A stretch of 39,992 nt of DNA from Streptomyces corynorhini (lineage in GTDB: Bacteria; Actinomycetota; Actinomycetes; Streptomycetales; Streptomycetaceae), in NCBI RefSeq assembly GCF_003346515.1, contig NZ_QQNA01000125.1, positions 1 through 39,992 of the forward strand, given 5' to 3'. Positions 29,436-37,195 of this stretch are shown here, in pieces. The translations under genes were made by a program, and so were the position numbers. The stretch's first letter is position 1; each line of letters begins with the position of its first letter. The notes below the pieces were generated by a model. That model had not been told where the DNA came from and searched no databases. It saw nothing but the letters and a program-made list of their open reading frames with translations.

Positions 29436-31826
29436 TCAACGGTCCACTTTCTCACCCGTGCCCGACGCGTCAGCGCTTTCCGGTCCGGTGTCCGGCGTCG
29501 GGTCACTCGGCTGCCCGGGATCCGTGCCTTCCGGGGCCCGCGCGGCGGCCGTGTCCTTGGTGTCGTGCGTGTTCTGTGCGCCGGAGGAGTCGTCGGCCTC
29601 CGCACCGGTGCCGCCATCGCCGTCCGAGTCGTCCGGGGACGTCGCGGCCGCCTTGCGGGCCACGGCGCGCTTGCGCTGGCTGTACATCTTCACACCGGCC
29701 AGTACCAGCAGCAGCACACCGCCCGCGATGACGAGCATGACGGTGGGGGTGATCTCGGAGACCTTGACCTGGAAGGTCATCGGGCCTCCGTACGGTGTGC
29801 CGTCCACCGTGTAGAGCTGGGCGGTCACCTGGACCGGCCCGTTGGCGTTGCCCGCCCCGGTGAACTTCACCGACTGGCTGTGCCCGCCGTCGATCTTGAT
29901 GGGCCGCTCCGCGACCGCCTGGTCGCCATCGAGCTTGAGACGGGTCGGGTTGTCGGACCTGAGCCGCAGTACGAGGTCCTGGACGCCCTGCAGCAGCTTG
30001 TTCTGCACGGTCACCGGGATGGTCGCGCTGCGTCCGGACAGGGTGAGGACCGACTTCGGGATGAGCTGCACCTCGTTGGTGAGGCTCCCCAGATAGCCGT
30101 CGACCCGGTCCCGGTACTGCGCCGCCTCGGCCGGGTTGCCGCGCCACGAGGTCGACATCGCCCGGCTCACCGCGTTGCCGAAGGGAGCGGCCACTCGGTC
30201 CGGGGCACTGAGGATGGCCTTGAAGTTGTCGAGCCGCTCCTCCGTCCTCTTGATCGACTGAAACGCCTCGGTCGGCAGCTCCTGGGCGCGCAGCTTCTTC
30301 GGGTACCGAGAGGTGCTCGGCACCTTCGTGGTGGCGTCGGCGTCGGGCTGCACCGCCGCCGCGGCGATCAGATCGGTCGGCTGCGTCCAGCGCTCGGACT
30401 CCAGCGCCCGCAGCGCGCGCGCTATGGACTGCGCCTGGGCCGCCGTCGGCATCCGCTGCGGGGCGATCACGAGGTCGCGCTGGTTGTCGGGCTCCTGGAG
30501 CGTGACGGCCAGCGACTGCGCGAGGAACCTCTGCACGGCGAGTGTGGAACTGCTGGCCGCCGTCATGTCGCTCTGGAAGGCCGTGGAGAGCCGGGTGTCC
30601 GCGACCACCGCCGTGGTGCCACCCCCGATGGGCCGCGCGGCGTTCGGCGTGTACGACAGATTGTCCTGGAGACTGTCGCTGCGGGTGATGACCTTGTGGG
30701 CCCCGGCCGAGGTGGCCACGTCGACGATCGAAGGGTCGATCGCGCCGTCCACCGGCCAGGCGAAGTCCACGGAGGGCTGTACGTGGAGGATCGTCTCTAC
30801 GGTCTTCCCGGCCACGTCCGTCGCGGGCTGGAGATGGCTGAGCGCCCCGGAGACGTCCTTGCCCCGATGTGCCAGTGAGGCCAGGTCGGGGTCGGCGAAC
30901 GGCAGCGCGACGACCTTGCTCGCCTTCACCGCCTTCTCCAGCTCATTGAGCCACCGGGTGGCCACCGCCTGGTTCCGGCCGGGAACGACGGAGTCCCCGC
31001 TTCTGACGCTGTAGCTGCGGGTCATGGCGTCGGCGGTGGCGATCAGATCAGGGTCGATGACCCAGGTCACGGGCAGCTGGCTGCCCAGCGAGACCATCTG
31101 CTCCAGCCGCCCTCCGGGGGCCAGCTCCTCCGCCAGATCGTCGTTGTCGAAGAGCGGGGTCTGCTGGTCGTCCGAACCCGTCTCGGCGGAGAGGTGTGCC
31201 GACGAGATCAGTGGCCACAAGGCCGTGAGCTGCGTCTTCTGGTCCGTGACGTCGGGCTGCCAGGGGAGGAAGGTCCGCTGGATGCCCAGCACCTGGTCGT
31301 ACGGGGCGGCGGCGGTCCTGCCGGTCACCGAGACGCCCAACTGGTAGACACCGTTCTCGCCGAGAGCCAGCTTGTCGACCGGTACGGAGAGGGCGAAGTC
31401 ACGGGAGATCCCGGGCGCGAGCTTCGGGAAGGCGACCTTGTACTTCCCACCGACCGGGGCCACATCGCCCGAGCCATTGCTGGCCGAGCGCGCGGCGGCG
31501 TCATCGATCGCCGTCCGACCGGCGAGCCGGGGCCCCACCCGCAGATCCACCTGGGCATCCGTGATGGCGTTCTTGCCCTTGTTGGTCACCGTTCCGGAGA
31601 CCGTCAGGGTGTCGCCCTTCACCGGCGCGCTGGGCGACAGTGTGTCCAGCGCCACACTGACCGTACGGGAGTCGGTGGCCTGGGGTGCGGCCTGCGCCGC
31701 TGGTGCGGCCGTGCCCGCCAGGAGGCTCACCAGGAGTGGAACCCCCGCGATCACGGTGGCTGTGCGCCGCAGCCACCGGCGGGCAGGAGAAGGGCCCATC
31801 CCCTGGAAGTCTGCCGCCTCGGCCAC
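29436..31826 (-). CDS. DUF6049 family exported protein
   Basis: A 796-aa protein of unknown function. The signal peptide has basic residues (RRWLRRTA), then VIAGVPLLVSLLAGTAAPAA and an AQA cleavage-like site. An early immunoglobulin-like region reads VKGDTLTVSGTVTNKGKNAI. A long middle section follows that resembles a polysaccharide-deacetylase-like or (beta/alpha) barrel segment, which I cannot assign. A C-terminal helix (PTVMLVIAGGVLLLVLAGVK) and an acidic tail anchor it. Its position before murJ equals Rv3909 of M. tuberculosis. Start GTG at 31826 with GAGGGACGGG upstream; Met10 is an alternative start. It may act with MurJ and the pseudokinase in wall export, which is inferred from context only. 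Confidence 0.85.
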   Translation of the reverse strand: MAEAADFQGMGPSPARRWLRRTATVIAGVPLLVSLLAGTAAPAAQAAPQATDSRTVSVALDTLSPSAPVKGDTLTVSGTVTNKGKNAITDAQVDLRVGPRLAGRTAIDDAAARSASNGSGDVAPVGGKYKVAFPKLAPGISRDFALSVPVDKLALGENGVYQLGVSVTGRTAAAPYDQVLGIQRTFLPWQPDVTDQKTQLTALWPLISSAHLSAETGSDDQQTPLFDNDDLAEELAPGGRLEQMVSLGSQLPVTWVIDPDLIATADAMTRSYSVRSGDSVVPGRNQAVATRWLNELEKAVKASKVVALPFADPDLASLAHRGKDVSGALSHLQPATDVAGKTVETILHVQPSVDFAWPVDGAIDPSIVDVATSAGAHKVITRSDSLQDNLSYTPNAARPIGGGTTAVVADTRLSTAFQSDMTAASSSTLAVQRFLAQSLAVTLQEPDNQRDLVIAPQRMPTAAQAQSIARALRALESERWTQPTDLIAAAAVQPDADATTKVPSTSRYPKKLRAQELPTEAFQSIKRTEERLDNFKAILSAPDRVAAPFGNAVSRAMSTSWRGNPAEAAQYRDRVDGYLGSLTNEVQLIPKSVLTLSGRSATIPVTVQNKLLQGVQDLVLRLRSDNPTRLKLDGDQAVAERPIKIDGGHSQSVKFTGAGNANGPVQVTAQLYTVDGTPYGGPMTFQVKVSEITPTVMLVIAGGVLLLVLAGVKMYSQRKRAVARKAAATSPDDSDGDGGTGAEADDSSGAQNTHDTKDTAAARAPEGTDPGQPSDPTPDTGPESADASGTGEKVDR

Positions 31827-32038
31827 GCGCTCGCCCGTCCCTCGTCATCGTCTGCTGCCGTTGGTGGTTGTCCGTGTCATGCGTCCACGCATGGTAACGA
31901 TGTGCGCTGTGGCGAAGTGCTGGGGACTGCTCCACATGATCGGAAGAATCTCATGCGTCACAGAAAACCCATGCATCGGAGCCGGGGGAGCCAGAACGGG
32001 GGCGCCCGCACGGGCTGTGGCACGTAACCTTTTCTGTT
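31827..32038. other. Divergent promoter region between DUF6049 gene and pcnA
   Basis: These 212 bases between divergent starts hold no gene that I can support. Towards pcnA, TAACCT (32025-32030) is a possible -10 element placed nine bases before the pcnA start. No Shine-Dalgarno sequence precedes that GTG, which would fit a leaderless transcript. Confidence 0.45.
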
Positions 32039-33505
32039 GTGCCGAACGCCAATGAAGACAATCCCAGAGCCCTCAGCCAGGTGCAGCGCCGCGCGGTCAG
32101 TGAACTGCTGCGGGTGTCCCCGGTCGCCGACGATCTCGCGCGCCGATTCCAGGAGGCCGGATTCAGCCTCGCCCTGGTCGGCGGTTCGGTCAGGGACGCC
32201 CTTCTCGGCCGGCTCGGCAACGATCTGGACTTCACGACCGACGCGCGGCCGGAGGACGTGCTGAAGATCGTCAGGCCGTGGGCGGACTCCGTCTGGGAGA
32301 TCGGCATCGCCTTCGGCACGGTCGGCTGCCAGAAAGACGCTCGCGTCGGCGACACCGATCAGCGCTTCCAGGTCGAGGTGACCACGTACCGCTCGGAGGC
32401 GTACGACCGGACCTCACGTAAACCCGAGGTGTCCTACGGCGACTCCATCGAGGAAGACCTCGTACGCCGGGACTTCACCGTGAACGCGATGGCCGTCGCG
32501 CTGCCCGAGAAGGAGTTCATCGATCCGCACGGCGGACTGGACGACCTGGCGGCACACGTACTGCGCACGCCGGGCACCCCGGAGGAGTCCTTCTCCGACG
32601 ATCCGCTACGCATGCTCCGGGCAGCACGGTTCGCCGCCCAGCTGGACTTCGACGTGGCGCCCGAGGTGGTGGCGGCCATGAAGGACATGGCGGCCCGTAT
32701 CGAGATCGTCTCCGCCGAGCGGGTGCGTGATGAGCTGAACAAGCTGATCATCTCCGCGCACCCCCGCAAGGGGCTGGCGCTCCTCGTCGACACCGGCCTC
32801 GCCGACCACGTGTTGCCCGAGCTGCCCGCGCTCCGGCTGGAGAGCGACGAACACCACCGGCACAAGGACGTCTACGACCACTCGCTGATCGTGCTGGAAC
32901 AGGCCATCGACCTGGAAGAGGCCGAGCCGGACCTGGTGCTGCGGCTGGCCGCCCTGCTCCACGACATCGGCAAGCCCCGCACGCGGCGCTTCGAGAGCGA
33001 CGGCCGTGTCTCCTTCCACCACCACGAGGTGGTGGGCGCGAAGATGACCAAGAAGCGGATGACCGCGCTCAAGTACCCCAATGAGCTGGTGAAGGATGTC
33101 TCGCGGCTGGTGGAGCTGCATCTGCGCTTCCACGGCTACGGCACGGGAGAGTGGACCGACTCGGCGGTGCGGCGCTATGTCCGGGACGCCGGCCCGTTGC
33201 TGGGAAGGCTGCACAAGCTGACCCGTTCCGACTGCACGACCCGCAACAAGCGCAAGGCCATGGCCCTGTCCCGGGCCTACGACGGCCTGGAGGAACGGAT
33301 CGCCCAGCTGAAGGAGCAGGAGGAGTTGGACTCCATCAGGCCCGATCTGGACGGCAAGCAGATCATGGAGATCCTGGGCATCGGCCCCGGTCGGGAGATC
33401 GGCGAGGCCTACACGTTCCTGCTGGAGCTGCGGCTGGAGAACGGCCCGATGGGGCACGACGAGGCCGTCGCCGCCCTCAAGGAGTGGTGGGCCGCGCGCG
33501 GGTAA
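32039..33505 (+). CDS. pcnA: CCA tRNA nucleotidyltransferase
   Basis: A 488-aa class II nucleotidyltransferase that adds or repairs the CCA end of tRNAs, as needed by the tRNA-Ile above. The nucleotidyltransferase motif is LVGGSVRDALLGRLGNDLDF (about residues 47-66), with the two catalytic aspartates in DLDF. Motif EEDLVRRDFTVNAMA follows. The HD domain is at about residues 285-400, with HHRHKDVYDHSL and LLHDIGKPRTRRF. GTG at 32039 lacks a clear ribosome binding site. The gene faces the MFS transporter gene across two palindromic parS sites. Confidence 0.96.
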   Translation: MPNANEDNPRALSQVQRRAVSELLRVSPVADDLARRFQEAGFSLALVGGSVRDALLGRLGNDLDFTTDARPEDVLKIVRPWADSVWEIGIAFGTVGCQKDARVGDTDQRFQVEVTTYRSEAYDRTSRKPEVSYGDSIEEDLVRRDFTVNAMAVALPEKEFIDPHGGLDDLAAHVLRTPGTPEESFSDDPLRMLRAARFAAQLDFDVAPEVVAAMKDMAARIEIVSAERVRDELNKLIISAHPRKGLALLVDTGLADHVLPELPALRLESDEHHRHKDVYDHSLIVLEQAIDLEEAEPDLVLRLAALLHDIGKPRTRRFESDGRVSFHHHEVVGAKMTKKRMTALKYPNELVKDVSRLVELHLRFHGYGTGEWTDSAVRRYVRDAGPLLGRLHKLTRSDCTTRNKRKAMALSRAYDGLEERIAQLKEQEELDSIRPDLDGKQIMEILGIGPGREIGEAYTFLLELRLENGPMGHDEAVAALKEWWAARG

Positions 33506-33517
33506 CCGCGTCAGGGT

Positions 33518-33545
33518 GGGTCATGTTTCACGTGAAACATGACCC
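33518..33545. promoter_or_regulatory. parS-5 within a perfect 28-bp palindrome
   Basis: parS core TGTTTCACGTGAAACA at 33524-33539, extended by GGGTCA on the left and its complement on the right into a perfect palindrome. It starts 12 bases after the pcnA stop and could also fold as a terminator hairpin. Confidence 0.95.
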
Positions 33546-33560
33546 GCTCGCCGTCTCCCC

Positions 33561-33590
33561 GGGGCGTTGTTTCACGTGAAACAACGCCCC
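33561..33590. promoter_or_regulatory. parS-6 within a perfect 30-bp palindrome, overlapping a stop codon
   Basis: parS core TGTTTCACGTGAAACA at 33568-33583, extended by GGGGCGT and its complement. The TGA stop of the MFS gene (33572-33574) lies inside the parS core. The centre is 44 bases from that of parS-5. Confidence 0.95.
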
Positions 33591-34849
33591 TTCGGTATGC
33601 GTCCCCGAAGGACCAGGACCACGGCGACCGCCGCGTACAGAACGGCGACCGTCACGACCAGCGCGGCGGACCGCCCGTCCGGGGGCAGCATCAGCGCGGC
33701 CACCGCGGCCGCACCCACGAAGGCGACATTGAAGAGCACGTCATAGAGGGAGAAGACCCGGCCTCGGTAGGCGTCGTCCACCACGGTCTGCACCAGGGTG
33801 TCCGTGGCGATCTTCGCGCCTTGAGTGATCAGGCCGAGGACGAACGCCGCGAACAGGAGGGGCACCGGGGCGAAGGACAGTCCGAGGGCCGGTTCAAGGA
33901 CCGCCGCCGCTCCCGCGCACAGCGCCATCCAGCCGTAGGGGCCGAGCCGGTTCACCGTCCAGGGGGTCAGGACCGCGGCGGCGAAGAATCCCGCTCCGGA
34001 GATGCCGAGCGCGAGCCCCAATAGCGCCAGCCCGTCCGCCTCCCGGTCCGTCCACGCGTATCTGCAGAGCATCAGCACCATCACCGTCAGCGCTCCGTAG
34101 CAGAAGCGCATCACCGTCATGGCGGCCAGAGCGCCCGCTGCCGTCCGGCGTTCCGCGAGATGGCGCACACCGTCCACGAGGCCACGCGCGGTCGAGGCCA
34201 GCGCGGCGCCCAGCCGGGGCTGGAGCATGGAGGGTTCGGGGCCGAGCAGCTCCCGCCCGAGCAACAGGGAGGTGAGTGCCGCGCAGAGATAGAGGAGGGC
34301 GCCGAGCAGCATCACCGCTCCATCGGAGTCCCCTACCGTCAGCCGCACGACAAAGGCCAGTCCGCCGCCCGCGGTCGCGGCGAGTGTGCCAGCCGTCGGG
34401 GAGAGGGAGTTCGCCAGTACGAGACGCTCCTCGTCGACCACGCGAGGCAGCGCGGCCGAGAGGCCGGCGAGTACGAACCGGTTGACCGCGGTGACGGAGA
34501 GCGCCGAGGCGTAGAAGAGCCAGTCCGGGACCTCCGCCACGATGAGCAGCGCCGTACAGCCGGCCAGGAAGGCGCGCAGCAGGTTCCCGTAGAGGAACAC
34601 CTGGCGCCGCCGCCAGCGGTCCAGCAGCACCCCGGCGAACGGCCCGACCAGCGAATACGGCAGCAGCAGCACGGCCATCGCGGAGGCGATCGCGGCGGGT
34701 GACGTCTGTTTCTCGGGGGAGAAGACGACATATGCGGCGAGTGCGACCTGGAAGACGCCGTCGGCTCCCTGGGAGAGCAGCCGGACCGCCAGCAGTCGCC
34801 GGAAGTCGCCGAGGCGCAGGAGGACGCGCAGATCACGTGCGACAGACAT
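33572..34849 (-). CDS. Major facilitator superfamily transporter
   Basis: A 425-aa permease with about 12 hydrophobic segments. The loop motif LLDRWRRRQVFLYGN between helices 2 and 3 fits the MFS loop consensus. The substrate is unknown. ATG at 34849 (MSVARDLRVLLRLG) is preferred over a longer frame to 34897, because the added residues would overlap the hairpin terminator of ino1; the ribosome binding site is poor in either case. The last codons (RCFT and stop) are encoded by the palindromic parS-6, so the end of the protein is set by that site. It lies between pcnA and ino1 and may be an addition to the conserved order. Confidence 0.88.
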   Translation of the reverse strand: MSVARDLRVLLRLGDFRRLLAVRLLSQGADGVFQVALAAYVVFSPEKQTSPAAIASAMAVLLLPYSLVGPFAGVLLDRWRRRQVFLYGNLLRAFLAGCTALLIVAEVPDWLFYASALSVTAVNRFVLAGLSAALPRVVDEERLVLANSLSPTAGTLAATAGGGLAFVVRLTVGDSDGAVMLLGALLYLCAALTSLLLGRELLGPEPSMLQPRLGAALASTARGLVDGVRHLAERRTAAGALAAMTVMRFCYGALTVMVLMLCRYAWTDREADGLALLGLALGISGAGFFAAAVLTPWTVNRLGPYGWMALCAGAAAVLEPALGLSFAPVPLLFAAFVLGLITQGAKIATDTLVQTVVDDAYRGRVFSLYDVLFNVAFVGAAAVAALMLPPDGRSAALVVTVAVLYAAVAVVLVLRGRIPKGRCFT

Positions 34850-34882
34850 GTGTGTCAGCGTCACATAGGAGTCGGCGGGAGC

Positions 34883-34927
34883 TGCGAGAAGGGTCACCGG
34901 ACGGACCGTCAGGTGACCCTTCTCGCA
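34883..34927 (-). terminator. Terminator of padR-ino1
   Basis: Perfect 16-base arms (34883-34898 and 34912-34927, core GAGAAGGGTCACC) around a 13-base loop, 40 bases past the ino1 stop and just upstream of the MFS start. Confidence 0.85.
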
Positions 34928-34967
34928 GGCGAGGGCGCGTGGGCCCGGCGCGATCCGAACGAGACTT

Positions 34968-36050
34968 CTAGCGCTCGACCTCGCCGGCGATGAACTTCTC
35001 GACGTTCTCGCGGGCCTCGTCGTCGAAGTACTGCACCGGCGGCGACTTCATGAAGTACGAGGACGCGGAGAGGATCGGACCACCGATGCCGCGGTCCTTG
35101 GCGATCTTCGCGGCGCGCACGGCGTCGATGATGACACCGGCGGAGTTCGGGGAGTCCCAGACTTCGAGCTTGTACTCCAGGTTCAGCGGAACATCGCCGA
35201 AAGCGCGGCCCTCGAGCCGGACGTAGGCCCACTTGCGGTCGTCGAGCCAGGCGACATAGTCCGAAGGACCGATGTGCACGTTGTCGGCGCCCAGGTCGCG
35301 GTCGGGGATCTGCGAGGTGACGGCCTGCGTCTTGGAGATCTTCTTGGACTCCAGGCGCTCACGCTCCAGCATGTTCTTGAAGTCCATGTTGCCACCCACG
35401 TTCAGCTGCATCGTGCGGTCCAGGACGACGCCCCGGTCCTCGAAGAGCTTCGCCATCACGCGGTGCGTGATGGTGGCGCCGACCTGGGACTTGATGTCGT
35501 CGCCGACGATCGGAACACCGGCCTCGGTGAACTTGTCCGCCCACTCCTTCGTGCCGGCGATGAAGACCGGCAGCGCGTTGACGAAGGCGACCTTCGCGTC
35601 GATGGCGCACTGCGCGTAGTACTTCGCGGCGGAGTCGGAGCCCACGGGCAGGTAGCAGACCAGGACATCGGCCTTGCTGTCCTTGAGGGCCCGGACGATG
35701 TCCACGGGCGCCTCGGGCGCCTCCTCGATGGTCTCGCGGTAGTACTTGCCCAGGCCGTCGAGGGTGTGGCCGCGCTGCACGGTGATGCCCTTGGAGGGCA
35801 CGTCGCAGATCTTGATGGTGTTGTTCTCGCTGGCGCCGATGGCGTCCGCGAGGTCGAGGCCGACCTTCTTCGCGTCCACGTCGAAGGCGGCCACGAACTC
35901 GATGTCCCGCACGTGGTAATCGCCGAACGTGACATGCATCAGACCCGGTACCTTGCCCGCCGGGTCGGCGTCCTTGTAGTACTCGACGCCCTGCACCAGT
36001 GAGGCGGCGCAGTTGCCCACGCCGACGATGGCTACGCGTACGGAACCCAT
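34968..36050 (-). CDS. ino1: Inositol-3-phosphate synthase
   Basis: A 360-aa NAD-dependent enzyme that turns glucose 6-phosphate into myo-inositol 3-phosphate, which feeds mycothiol and phosphatidylinositol synthesis in actinobacteria. The Rossmann motif is [16 protein letters not shown] at the N-terminus. Further conserved stretches are [55 protein letters not shown] and SYFMKSPP. Its length fits the short prokaryotic type. It follows padR by 60 bases, so both are probably one operon. M. tuberculosis has the same pair (Rv0046c-Rv0047c). Mycothiol connects it loosely to the trxBA redox genes in this window. Confidence 0.96.
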   Translation of the reverse strand: MGSVRVAIVGVGNCAASLVQGVEYYKDADPAGKVPGLMHVTFGDYHVRDIEFVAAFDVDAKKVGLDLADAIGASENNTIKICDVPSKGITVQRGHTLDGLGKYYRETIEEAPEAPVDIVRALKDSKADVLVCYLPVGSDSAAKYYAQCAIDAKVAFVNALPVFIAGTKEWADKFTEAGVPIVGDDIKSQVGATITHRVMAKLFEDRGVVLDRTMQLNVGGNMDFKNMLERERLESKKISKTQAVTSQIPDRDLGADNVHIGPSDYVAWLDDRKWAYVRLEGRAFGDVPLNLEYKLEVWDSPNSAGVIIDAVRAAKIAKDRGIGGPILSASSYFMKSPPVQYFDDEARENVEKFIAGEVER

Positions 36051-36110
36051 TGCGGTTGCTCCCTGTGTGATGTCAGTGGTCGTGATGAGGCCCTGCGGAG
36101 GTGCAGTCCC

Positions 36111-36827
36111 TCACTCGGCGCTGTCCGCGGACGGATCCGGCGGTCCGGGACGTCCCGGGGGCGTGCCCCCGGAAGACGCGGCGTCCCGGGGCCGGGGCAG
36201 GCCGTCCGTTTCTTCGGATGCGCCTTCTTGTACTGCGGGGTTGCCGGGGCCGGACCGTCTCTGGTCCCGCCCCGCCCGCTCGCTCTCGATGAGTTCGTTC
36301 AGCCAGCGCACTTCGCGCTCCACGGACTCCATGCCGTGGCGCTGCAGCTCAAGCGTGTAGTCGTCGAGACGCTCGCGCGTACGGGCCAGGGAGGCGCGCA
36401 TCTTCTCCAGGCGCTCCTCCAGCCGGCTGCGGCGGCCCTCCAGCACCCGCATCCGTACCTCACGCTCCGTCTGCCCGAAAAAGGCGAACCGAGCGGCGAA
36501 GTGCTCGTCCTCCCAGGCATCGGGGCCGGTGTGCGACAGAAGCTCCTCGAAGTGCTCCTTACCGTCCGCGGTCAACCGATAGACGATCTTGGCCCGGCGG
36601 CCGGCGAGCGATGCGGCGAGCGCGTCTTCGGGAGCGCTGCCCGGCTCCTCGATCAACCAGCCGCTGGCCACCAGCGTCTTGAGGCATGGATACAGCGTCC
36701 CGTAGCTGAAGGCGCGGAAGATCCCCAGCGACGTATTCAGTCGTTTGCGCAGCTCATAGCCGTGCATGGGGGACTCGCGCAGCAGTCCGAGGACGGCGAA
36801 CTCAAGGATGCCCGAGCGTCTGCTCAC
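36111..36827 (-). CDS. PadR family transcriptional regulator
   Basis: A 238-aa regulator. The winged helix-turn-helix lies at about residues 9-80 (LEFAVLGLLRESPMHGYELRKRL and GTLYPCLKTLVASGWL). The insertion EEPGSAPEDALAASLAGRRAKIVY enlarges the wing. A coiled-coil dimerisation helix covers about 120-185 (EREVRMRVLEGRRSRLEERLEKM). A disordered Pro/Gly/Asp tail ends the protein. GTG at 36827 has AGGAGG upstream. A perfect 23-bp palindrome 39 bases upstream should be its operator. It probably represses its own operon, including ino1. The inducer is unknown. Confidence 0.92.
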   Translation of the reverse strand: MSRRSGILEFAVLGLLRESPMHGYELRKRLNTSLGIFRAFSYGTLYPCLKTLVASGWLIEEPGSAPEDALAASLAGRRAKIVYRLTADGKEHFEELLSHTGPDAWEDEHFAARFAFFGQTEREVRMRVLEGRRSRLEERLEKMRASLARTRERLDDYTLELQRHGMESVEREVRWLNELIESERAGRDQRRSGPGNPAVQEGASEETDGLPRPRDAASSGGTPPGRPGPPDPSADSAE

Positions 36828-36865
36828 CCTCGCCTCCTCTGCTCTCCGGAACGCTTATGCCGTAC

Positions 36866-36888
36866 TGATGTATCGACTCGATACATCA
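36866..36888. promoter_or_regulatory. Palindromic operator upstream of padR
   Basis: TGATGTATCGA and its reverse complement TCGATACATCA flank one central C: a perfect 23-bp palindrome. It contains ATGT...ACAT, the type of half-site used by PadR proteins. It is 39 bases from the padR start. Confidence 0.8.
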
Positions 36889-37029
36889 CGACGATAGAAC
36901 GGAGTGACGGTGGGGACAAGGGGGCTCATGGTGAACGGCGTCACATCAACAATTCTCATGAAGCAACTTGCCTGATTTAGGGTGAACTTCAGTCCTCGGT
37001 GGGGTTTGACCGTGCGTAGTGTGTGCGGC

Positions 37030-37188
37030 ATGCAGACCACCGGGAACCGAATGGCGCCGTTCGGCGTCGAGACTCTCGGCTCTCCGCATACATCTCGGAT
37101 GAGCCCGATGCCGGGCCGGTCCGTGTTCATTTCGGGGGACCGGAACTCAACTGCCGCTTCCAGGCGTACGCGCCTGCCCGAGGAGTAG
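37030..37188 (+). CDS. Possible 52-aa leader peptide before the PBP gene
   Basis: An open frame starts ATG at 37030 (MQTTGNRMAPFGVETLGS) and ends with TAG at 37186-37188, directly behind the PBP ribosome binding site (GAGGAG). Third positions are rich in G and C. No Shine-Dalgarno sequence precedes the ATG, but TAGTGT (37017-37022) lies seven bases before it, so a leaderless transcript is possible. I know no family for it. It may be chance. Confidence 0.25.
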   Translation: MQTTGNRMAPFGVETLGSPHTSRMSPMPGRSVFISGDRNSTAASRRTRLPEE

Positions 37189-37195
37189 TCGTTCG

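Noticed and set aside
27000..30878. A long plus-strand open frame opposite murJ and the DUF6049 gene
   Set aside because: It is a codon-bias shadow of the minus-strand genes, with His/Arg/Gly-rich residues and no domains.
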